From Solirubrobacterales bacterium (GTDB lineage: Bacteria > Actinomycetota > Thermoleophilia > Solirubrobacterales > Solirubrobacteraceae): DNA of 41,240 nt. Positions 30,920-36,391 of the stretch are shown here, in pieces; position 1 is the first letter of the stretch, and each line of letters starts with the position of its first letter. Made by a program: the position numbers and the translations under genes. Below the pieces are notes generated by a model that made no database searches, was not told the DNA's origin, and saw nothing but the letters and a program-made list of their open reading frames with translations. The DNA lies in assembly GCA_019240115.1 (NCBI GenBank), contig JAFAYV010000040.1, positions 1 to 41,240 on the forward strand. The letters run 5' to 3'.

Positions 30920-30949
30920 TTGCGGTTCTCGGCGGCGACCCGATAGCCT
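30920..30949 (+). promoter_or_regulatory. Putative promoter of the PHA operon
   Basis: TTGCGG (30920-30925) and TAGCCT (30944-30949) are 18 bases apart, predicting a start near 30956 and a leader of about 50 bases before the first PHA gene. The match is moderate. Confidence 0.4.
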
Positions 30950-31004
30950 CGCGGATGCAATCGCGGCGTGCCGTGGACGCGCGCTTTAAACGACAGGAGC
31001 CAGC

Positions 31005-31400
31005 ATGCCGGATCGCAGCCAACAGACCGACCGCTCGCCTTCGGAGCAGGTACGAGCGCTCTACGAGGAGGCCGAATCGGCCGCCGCCAAGGCGTTCGAG
31101 GAGGCGGTCGGCAAGCCCAGCTTCGGCGCCCTGCTCGCCCGCAGCGCCGAGAACGCCGCCGCGCTGGCGCGGATCGGCTCCGACGTCGCCGATCTCGTCA
31201 TTCGCAACATGCGCATCGCCGGACGCTCCGACATCACCCATCTCGCCCGCCAGCTGCATCGCACCGAGGACAAGCTCGAGCGCATCCTGCAGGAGGTCGA
31301 GCTGCTCCGCGACGAGGTCGCCGCCGGCCGGAGCGGCGGGCGGTCGGCCAACGGGGGCGAGCCCAGCACCGGCCGACGCAGCTCCTCGGAGACGTCATGA
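31005..31400 (+). CDS. Small PhaE/PhaR-like subunit of the PHA synthase
   Basis: 131-aa helical protein directly upstream of, and overlapping, the PHA synthase gene. The C-terminal half NMRIAGRSDITHLARQLH followed by a coiled coil (RTEDKLERILQEVELLRDEV) resembles the end of PhaE/PhaR, which binds and activates class III/IV synthases; those families share a threonine/serine-rich hinge before the coiled coil. It is much shorter than PhaE (about 360 aa) and somewhat shorter than PhaR (about 200 aa). AGGAG lies five bases before the ATG. The stop overlaps the phaC start (ATGA). Identification rests on position and the C-terminal pattern, so a generic phasin-like protein is the alternative. Confidence 0.65.
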   Translation: MPDRSQQTDRSPSEQVRALYEEAESAAAKAFEEAVGKPSFGALLARSAENAAALARIGSDVADLVIRNMRIAGRSDITHLARQLHRTEDKLERILQEVELLRDEVAAGRSGGRSANGGEPSTGRRSSSETS

Positions 31401-32455
31401 GCTCGATCGAGCGGCTGGTCCGAACGCCGGCGGCGGCGTTCGAGTTCGCCAACATCCTGTTGACCACCGACGATGCCACCCTCGGTGCCTCCGAGCGCGA
31501 GGCGGTGTGGACGCATCGCGGCATCACCCTGTGGCGGTATCGCTCATCGCAGCGCACCTACCCGGTGCCGGTGCTGCTCGTCTTCGCGCTCATCAACCGG
31601 CCGGCGATCTTCGACCTGCGTCCCGGAAACTCGTTCGTCGAGCATCTGCTGCAGGAGGGCTTCGACGTCTTCCTCCTCGACTGGGGCCATCCCGAGGAGG
31701 AGGACGCCGACATGGGCCTGGACGAGTACGTCTGCGACGAGCTGCACTGGGGCATCCGCGAGACGCTGCGGGCGAGCGGGGCCGAGGACCTGACGCTGCT
31801 CGGCTGGTGCATCGGGGCGACGCTGTCCGCCATGTACTGCGGCCTGCCCCGTGACGGCGATCGCGACCGGGTCCGCAACCTGGCGCTGCTGACGATGCCG
31901 GTCGACCCGCGCGATTCGACCTACGCCCGCTGGGTCGGCGATCCCGCGTTCGACGTCGACGGCGTCGCCGAGCACTACGGCGTCCTGCCCGGCCGCTCCG
32001 TCGACTTCGCCAACAAGATGCTCAAGCCGGTGACGAACTTCTGGACCACCTATCGCCGCCTGTGGCAGGGCGTGCTCGACGGCAAGTCGCGGCGCGAGGC
32101 CTATCAGCCGATGGCCAAGTGGGTCGCCGACAACCCGAACTTTCCGGGCCGCGCCTTCGCTCAGTGGATCAAGATGATGTACCGCGACGGCGACCTCGTC
32201 TCCGGCCGAGTCCGCCTGCGCGGCCGGCGCGTCGACCTCGCGCGCATCGACCAGAACCTGCTGATCGTCACCGCGGCCGCCGATCACATCGCGCCTCGCC
32301 CGACCACGATGCCGATCTTCGACCTCGTCTCCAGCGAGGACGTCACCCACATCGATCGGCCCGGCGGGCACATCGGGCTGATCGCGGGGTCGGCCGCGCG
32401 CAACGAGATATGGCCCGAGATCTCGGACTGGCTGCGCGAACGCTCGGAGCGATGA
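31397..32455 (+). CDS. phaC: Poly(3-hydroxyalkanoate) synthase, class III-like PhaC
   Basis: 352-aa alpha/beta-hydrolase-fold synthase that polymerises 3-hydroxyacyl-CoA on the granule surface. The lipase-like box is GWCIGA with catalytic Cys-138, and the partner residues are Asp-296 (AADHIAP) and His-325 (PGGHIGL). The short length, without the N-terminal extension of class I/II enzymes (about 590 aa), matches the class III/IV catalytic subunit (about 355 aa). The ATG overlaps the stop of the small PhaE/PhaR-like gene, consistent with a two-subunit enzyme. Followed by phaB after 45 bases. Confidence 0.9.
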   Translation: MSSIERLVRTPAAAFEFANILLTTDDATLGASEREAVWTHRGITLWRYRSSQRTYPVPVLLVFALINRPAIFDLRPGNSFVEHLLQEGFDVFLLDWGHPEEEDADMGLDEYVCDELHWGIRETLRASGAEDLTLLGWCIGATLSAMYCGLPRDGDRDRVRNLALLTMPVDPRDSTYARWVGDPAFDVDGVAEHYGVLPGRSVDFANKMLKPVTNFWTTYRRLWQGVLDGKSRREAYQPMAKWVADNPNFPGRAFAQWIKMMYRDGDLVSGRVRLRGRRVDLARIDQNLLIVTAAADHIAPRPTTMPIFDLVSSEDVTHIDRPGGHIGLIAGSAARNEIWPEISDWLRERSER

Positions 32456-32500
32456 CCCCGCCGACAACGAGAGCCCGCCGACAACCAGAGGAGAGCAGGC

Positions 32501-33328
32501 ATGACGACGGAAACCCATGAGACGATCAGCTACGAGGGCGGGCGCCGCCCCCAGATGGACGGACGCGTGGTGTTCGTCACCGGCGGCACGCGCGGCATCG
32601 GCGCCGCGATCTCGCACAGCTTCGCGCAGCACGGGGCGGTGATCGCCGCCGGCTACAGCCGCAACGAGGAGCAAGCCCGCAAGTTCCTCTCCGAGCTGGA
32701 GGGTCGCGACGTCAAGGCGACCCTGCACCAGGGCAATATCGCCTCGGGCGACGACTGTCGCCGGACGATCTCCGAGGTCATCGAGCAGCATGGCCGGCTC
32801 GACGTGCTCGTCAACAACGCCGGCATCACGATCGACAAGACCGTCCTGAAGATGGACGACGACGACTGGCGCAAGGTCATCGACGTCAACCTCTCCGGCG
32901 CCTTCTTCATGTCCCAGGCCGCGCTGCCGCACATGATCGAGCGCGGCTCGGGCCGGATCATCAACATCTCGTCGATCATCGGCGAGATCGGCAACATCGG
33001 CCAGGCCAACTACGCGGCGTCGAAGTCCGGGCTGTTCGGCCTGACCAAGACGCTTGCCCGCGAGGCGGCCTACCAGCTGACCAAGGAGGGGAAGCTGACC
33101 GATTACGGGGTCGGCGTGACCGTCAACACGGTCGCACCGGGCTTCGTCGCCACCGAGATGCTCGAGCACATCCCCGACAAGGTGCTCGACAAGATCAAGG
33201 GCGAGATCCCACTCGGCCGCTTGGCGCGGCCCGACGAGGTCGCCCGGGTCGTGCACTTCCTCGCCGCCGAGCAGTCGAGCTACATCACGGGCGCGGTCTG
33301 GGGGGTCAACGGCGGCCAGGACATGTAG
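32501..33328 (+). CDS. phaB: Acetoacetyl-CoA reductase-type SDR (PhaB-like)
   Basis: 275-aa short-chain dehydrogenase, expected to reduce acetoacetyl-CoA to (R)-3-hydroxybutyryl-CoA with NADPH for PhaC. Cofactor loop TGGTRGIG at 27-34, NNAG at about 105-108, catalytic serine in NISSI (157-158), and Tyr-171/Lys-175 in YAASK. A 20-residue N-terminal extension and an insertion (LTKEGKLTDYGVGV) lengthen it relative to typical 246-aa PhaB, so FabG-like activity is possible. A GAGGAGAG ribosome-binding site precedes the ATG. Its position between phaC and the PHA regulator supports PhaB. Confidence 0.87.
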   Translation: MTTETHETISYEGGRRPQMDGRVVFVTGGTRGIGAAISHSFAQHGAVIAAGYSRNEEQARKFLSELEGRDVKATLHQGNIASGDDCRRTISEVIEQHGRLDVLVNNAGITIDKTVLKMDDDDWRKVIDVNLSGAFFMSQAALPHMIERGSGRIINISSIIGEIGNIGQANYAASKSGLFGLTKTLAREAAYQLTKEGKLTDYGVGVTVNTVAPGFVATEMLEHIPDKVLDKIKGEIPLGRLARPDEVARVVHFLAAEQSSYITGAVWGVNGGQDM

Positions 33329-33340
33329 GCTCGCGCCGCG

Positions 33341-33841
33341 GTGCCCGATCGTCCCCCCACCACCCTCGGCGAGATCATCCGTCAGCAACGCGAGCTGGCC
33401 GAGCTGTCGATGCGTCAGTTCGCGCAGCTGGCCGGGATCTCGAACCCGTACCTGTCACAGATCGAGCGGGGCCTTCGGGCCCCCTCCGAGACGGTGCTGG
33501 GAGCGATCGCTCGGACGCTGAAGGTCTCGACCGACACCCTGTACGAGCAGGCGGGGCTGGCGCGGCCGGGCTCGGGCGCCGACGACAGCGCGGTGCTCGA
33601 GGCGATCGCCGCCGATCCGCTGCTGACCGCGCGCCAGCGCGCCGCGCTGCGGGAGGTCTACGCCGCGTTCGCCGCCGTCTCGCCGCGGGGCTCCGGACGC
33701 CGGCGCGGAGGCGACGACGATGAGGCGGCCGACGAGGCCGTCGCGGCCGCGGAGGCGGTTGCGGCCGCGGAGGCGGTCGCGGCCGCGGAGGTCAGAGGGC
33801 TCGAGATCGGTGGCGGCGAGCGGCCGGGGGCGGGCGCGTGA
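33341..33841 (+). CDS. XRE-family HTH regulator in the PHA operon
   Basis: 166-aa DNA-binding protein. The Cro/CI-type helix-turn-helix occupies about residues 8-65 (GEIIRQQRELAELSMRQFAQLAG ISNPYLSQIERG, then SETVLGAIARTLKVS). The middle part is helical (RQRAALREVYAAFAAV). The tail is low complexity: acidic DDDEAADEA followed by repeats of EAVAAA. It starts with GTG 12 bases after phaB, and its stop overlaps the 3-hydroxybutyrate dehydrogenase start (GTGA), so it is part of the operon. It probably controls PHA genes, perhaps sensing granules as PhaR-type regulators do, but it is unrelated in fold to known PhaR. Confidence 0.82.
   Translation: MPDRPPTTLGEIIRQQRELAELSMRQFAQLAGISNPYLSQIERGLRAPSETVLGAIARTLKVSTDTLYEQAGLARPGSGADDSAVLEAIAADPLLTARQRAALREVYAAFAAVSPRGSGRRRGGDDDEAADEAVAAAEAVAAAEAVAAAEVRGLEIGGGERPGAGA
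33740..33793. repeat. Three 18-bp tandem repeats in the XRE gene tail
   Basis: Units at 33740-33757, 33758-33775 and 33776-33793 are almost identical (GTCGCGGCCGCGGAGGCG pattern) and encode VAAAEA in frame. The length is a multiple of three, so slippage changes only the tail length. Confidence 0.85.
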
Positions 33842-34578
33842 GCGAGCGGGCGGCCCTGGTCACCGGCGCCGCCGGCGGCATCGGCCGCGCGGTGAGCCAA
33901 CGGCTGATCGCCGACGGCTACGACGTTCTCGCGGTCGATCTGAAGCCCGACCCCGATGGGCCCGGCGTGCCGTTCCAGGCCGATCTCACCGAGGCGGAGG
34001 CCAATGCGGCCGCGGTGCGGGCGGCGCTTGACCACTTCGGCCGGCTCGACCTCGTCGTGCCCAACGCCGGCATCCAGCACGTCGCGCCGATCGGCGAGTT
34101 CCCGGTCGAGCGCTGGGATACGATCGTCGCGCTGCTGCTGACGAGCCCCTTCCTGCTCGCCCGAGCGGCCTGGCCGGCGCTGCTGGAATCCGGCGCCGGG
34201 CGGATCGTCGTCATCGCCTCGGCGCATGCGCTCGCCGCCTCGCCGTACAAGTCCGCCTACGTGTCGGCCAAGCACGGCGTGCTCGGGCTCGTCAAGACGC
34301 TCGCGCTCGAGGGCGCCGAGCACGGCATCACGGTCACCGCGGTCTGCCCCGCCTACGTGCGGACCCCGCTCGTGGAGAAGCAGATCGCCGATCAGGCGCG
34401 CGTTCACGGGCTGCCCGAGGAGGAGGTCCTCGAGCAGGTCATCCTCGCCCCCCAAGCGGTCAAGCAGCTGATCGAGCCCTCCGAGGTCGCCGACGTCGTC
34501 GCCTTCCTCGCCGGCCCGGCGGGGCGCACGTTCACCGGGGTGCCGGTGACGATGGACCAGGGCTGGACCGCGCGCTAG
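33838..34578 (+). CDS. bdhA: 3-hydroxybutyrate dehydrogenase
   Basis: 246-aa short-chain dehydrogenase interconverting (R)-3-hydroxybutyrate and acetoacetate, linking PHA breakdown to central metabolism. Cofactor loop TGAAGGIG (9-16), PNAGIQHVAPI, active-site Ser-128, Tyr-141 and Lys-145 (YVSAKHG). The late segment VRTPLVEKQIADQA with the following GLPEEEVLEQVIL is characteristic of BdhA rather than general SDRs. GTG start overlaps the XRE stop. It is the last gene of the plus-strand PHA operon and converges on the second PhaC-like gene across a hairpin. Confidence 0.87.
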   Translation: MSERAALVTGAAGGIGRAVSQRLIADGYDVLAVDLKPDPDGPGVPFQADLTEAEANAAAVRAALDHFGRLDLVVPNAGIQHVAPIGEFPVERWDTIVALLLTSPFLLARAAWPALLESGAGRIVVIASAHALAASPYKSAYVSAKHGVLGLVKTLALEGAEHGITVTAVCPAYVRTPLVEKQIADQARVHGLPEEEVLEQVILAPQAVKQLIEPSEVADVVAFLAGPAGRTFTGVPVTMDQGWTAR

Positions 34579-34594
34579 ACGCGCGCTCGGCTCG

Positions 34595-34636
34595 CCCGTC
34601 CCCGCAGGCACGCTCGCGTGCGAGCGTACTGACGGG
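34595..34636. terminator. Nested inverted repeat between convergent PHA genes
   Basis: ACGCTCGC/GCGAGCGT (34610-34617 and 34620-34627) form a tight stem, enclosed by CCCGTC (34595-34600) and GACGGG (34631-34636). It lies between the stops of bdhA and the second PhaC-like gene and probably terminates both directions. Confidence 0.6.
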
Positions 34637-34644
34637 ACCGATCC

Positions 34645-35853
34645 TCAGCCGGCCGATTTCGCGGCTGCGCGCGACCGCGGGCGGGGCCGCGGCTTGGAGT
34701 GGCGCAGCACGCCCCGCAGCAGCGGCGGCCAGTGGTTGGTCAGCGCGTCGTGGCCCATGAACAGGCCGAGGTGGCCGCCGGGGCTGATCCGCCTGACGAT
34801 CTCGCGGCTCGGCGTCGACGCGTAGTCGGCGAGCGCGAACACCTGGTCGGGCGGGGTGATGTGATCGCTGCGCCCGGCGAGGAGGTTCAGCGGCATGTCG
34901 AGCTTGGCCAGGTCGATGTGCCGACCGCGCACCTCGAGCTCGCCGCGCACGAGCTCGTTGCCCATGAACAGGTGGCGAACCACCCACAGATAGAAGCCGC
35001 CCGGGATGTCCTGGGTGTGCTTGAACCAGTCCTCGAAGATCCGATAACGGTCGACGTGCTCGGGATCGTCGATGTGGGCGAGCAAGTCGAGCTGACGATG
35101 GACCTCGGCGCCCGGGCCGATGGCGATGAATCCCGAGAGCATGTGCTTGCCCTCGAGCACGCCGCCGGCCGAGCGGACGAGCGACTCGTAGAAGGCGAGG
35201 TCGCCGCCCGGGGAGATGCAGTTCAGCATGTCGCCGATGACCGGCTGTCCGACGGTGAAGTCGATCGGAGCTCCGGCGATGCTGAGCGTGTTGATCCGCT
35301 CGGGCGCCTGCGCGGCGTAGATCGCGGCCAGCCAGCCGCCCTGACAGTCGCCGATCAGGTTGACTCGCCCGCCGCAGTGCTCGATGGCACGGTCGATCAC
35401 GTCGAGGTAATCGTCGATCGTCACGTTGGCGGTCTCGCGGGTCGCGCCCACCCAGTCGAGCGTGAACGCGCGCGTGAGGCCCGCTTCGCGGATCGCGCCC
35501 ATCTGGCTCTGCTCGGGCGAGAAGTCGACGATGCAGGAGTCGTGGCCGGCCTGGGGCGGGAGCACGAGCGTCGGCACGAGCCCGCGCGGACCGCCGGAGA
35601 GCGAGTAGTCACGCAGGCGCGCCACCGGGGTCTGGAACACCAGTTCGTGCTTGGTGGCCCAGCGCGGGGGCCGACGGTCACCCGTGACGCTCAGCCACCG
35701 CTGGACGTCGAGCGGCCGCGGAAACTGCGCCATCGCGGCGTCGAAGACCTCGGCGCCGCCTTCGATCGCGGCCGACCAGCCCTCCAGCCAGACGCCGAGC
35801 AGCCCGCCGTGCGCGGGGGCGATGGTGGGGGGGCATGTCGCTGAGCTGGTCAT
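34645..35853 (-). CDS. Second PhaC-like alpha/beta hydrolase (PHA synthase or depolymerase relative)
   Basis: 402-aa alpha/beta-hydrolase related to PhaC. The nucleophile motif is GDCQGG with Cys-170 (PhaC enzymes have G-x-C-x-G), and Asp-330 (RSDHITPP) and His-361 (PGGHLGL) complete the triad. Conserved PhaC-type blocks include TLDWVGATRE and VRHLFMGNELVRGELEVRG. The C-terminus is a basic tail (SKPRPRPRSRAAAKSAG) that might bind DNA or granules. It could be a second polymerising enzyme, a DUF3141-like protein or a thiol-type PHA depolymerase. The ATG at 35853 has AGGAGGA seven bases upstream. It lies downstream of the phasin gene on the same strand, beyond a hairpin and a mini-ORF. Confidence 0.78.
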   Translation of the reverse strand: MTSSATCPPTIAPAHGGLLGVWLEGWSAAIEGGAEVFDAAMAQFPRPLDVQRWLSVTGDRRPPRWATKHELVFQTPVARLRDYSLSGGPRGLVPTLVLPPQAGHDSCIVDFSPEQSQMGAIREAGLTRAFTLDWVGATRETANVTIDDYLDVIDRAIEHCGGRVNLIGDCQGGWLAAIYAAQAPERINTLSIAGAPIDFTVGQPVIGDMLNCISPGGDLAFYESLVRSAGGVLEGKHMLSGFIAIGPGAEVHRQLDLLAHIDDPEHVDRYRIFEDWFKHTQDIPGGFYLWVVRHLFMGNELVRGELEVRGRHIDLAKLDMPLNLLAGRSDHITPPDQVFALADYASTPSREIVRRISPGGHLGLFMGHDALTNHWPPLLRGVLRHSKPRPRPRSRAAAKSAG

Positions 35854-35888
35854 CAAATCCTCCTGCAGGTCATCAAGATCCTCCTGCA
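35848..35888 (-). promoter_or_regulatory. Duplicated ribosome-binding-site/start module
   Basis: Bases 35848-35867 and 35868-35888 are a tandem duplication (20 and 21 bp; plus-strand reading GGTCATCAA, one extra G in the second, then ATCCTCCTGCA). On the minus strand each copy carries CAGGAGGA followed by an ATG. The downstream ATG starts the second PhaC-like gene; the upstream ATG starts a six-codon ORF in another frame. Confidence 0.85.
35853..35873 (-). CDS. Six-codon upstream ORF (MTCRRI) overlapping the second PhaC-like start
   Basis: On the minus strand an ATG at 35873-35871, with its own CAGGAGGA, opens a frame that reads M-T-C-R-R-I and stops at TGA 35855-35853. The final A of that stop is the first base of the ATG of the PhaC-like gene (TGATG), so a ribosome finishing the mini-ORF could re-initiate. 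It contains two Arg codons, AGG AGG, which are rare in many GC-rich genomes and also are the ribosome-binding site of the main gene. Whether the peptide is made is not known. Confidence 0.45.
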   Translation of the reverse strand: MTCRRI

Positions 35889-35895
35889 AAGAAAC

Positions 35896-35930
35896 GGGCG
35901 GCCCCGCCGGAAATACCCACGGGACCGCCC
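35896..35930 (-). terminator. Hairpin with U-rich tail between phasin and second PhaC-like gene
   Basis: In minus-strand RNA, GGGCGGUCCCG (35930-35920) pairs with CGGGGCCGCCC (35906-35896) over 11 positions, one a G-U wobble, around a 13-base loop. GUUUCUUU follows. This is the best intrinsic-terminator-like structure in the window. It would end much phasin mRNA or stabilise its 3' end, giving far less of the downstream gene. Confidence 0.7.
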
Positions 35931-35956
35931 ACTAAGCGGAAAATGTGGCGTGCAGC

Positions 35957-36238
35957 TTACTTCAACAGCGTGCGCGCGGTGCTGGCGTAGGTGTCCGCCA
36001 CCTCGCGCGCGAAGTTGGTCTGGGTCTCGACGATGCCCTTGAGCCAATCCTGGCCGGTCGAGTCGGCGAGCTTGAGCTCGAGCTCGATCGCGCGGTCGAC
36101 GACCTTCTCGTACGAATCGAGGTAGGCGTGGCCGGCCTTGCGGTAAGCGGCGGCGAACTGCTCCTGCGCATCGGTCGTGCGCTCGAAGAGGCCGTCGAGG
36201 GTGCCGGGGGCGTTCTTGGACTGGGTGCTGGTAGCCAT
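35957..36238 (-). CDS. Phasin-family granule-associated protein
   Basis: 93-aa, Ala/Glu/Lys-rich amphipathic helical protein. The pattern FERTTDAQEQFAAAYRKAG, then YLDSYEKVVDRAIELELKLAD and GIVETQTNFAREVADTYAS, is typical of phasins, which coat PHA granules and control their number and size. The ATG at 36238 is chosen because AGGAG lies seven bases upstream. It has a good promoter and is followed by a terminator-like hairpin, which fits the high expression expected of a granule coat protein. It lies in the same direction as the second PhaC-like gene and near the main PHA operon. Confidence 0.8.
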   Translation of the reverse strand: MATSTQSKNAPGTLDGLFERTTDAQEQFAAAYRKAGHAYLDSYEKVVDRAIELELKLADSTGQDWLKGIVETQTNFAREVADTYASTARTLLK

Positions 36239-36281
36239 TGCGATGCTCCTGGATGTGTGGTTCGTTCGGCTGACTGCTTGC

Positions 36282-36310
36282 ACGTTAGCAGGCCCGCCGC
36301 AACTTAGCAA
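36282..36310 (-). promoter_or_regulatory. Putative phasin promoter
   Basis: On the minus strand TTGCTA (36310-36305) and TAACGT (36287-36282) are 17 bases apart, placing the transcript start about 35-40 bases before the phasin ATG. Both hexamers match the consensus in four positions. Confidence 0.5.
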
Positions 36311-36353
36311 GCGGTCCTTCCGTTCGACCGAGGCGCCGTTCGTTCGTCCAACC

Positions 36354-36384
36354 TTGCCACGGTCGTGTCAAGGTTTGTTAGCAT
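36354..36384 (+). promoter_or_regulatory. Putative metH promoter, giving a leaderless transcript
   Basis: TTGCCA (36354-36359) and TAGCAT (36379-36384) are 19 bases apart. Transcription would begin at about 36391-36392, the A of the metH ATG. No ribosome-binding site precedes that ATG, consistent with a leaderless message, which is common in actinobacteria. Confidence 0.4.
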
Positions 36385-36391
36385 CCCGGCG

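Noticed and set aside
35957-36310. Phasin start at 36310 (117 aa)
   Set aside because: The extra 24 residues lie across the promoter, and the ATG at 36238 has a proper AGGAG.
36374-36386. TTTGTTAGCATC near metH as a third LacI-type operator
   Set aside because: Only one half resembles the GTTAGC sites; there is no inverted partner, and the bases are explained by the -10 box.
36239-36391. Cobalamin riboswitch upstream of metH
   Set aside because: The 153-base divergent region is too short after subtracting two promoters and lacks the B12-box.
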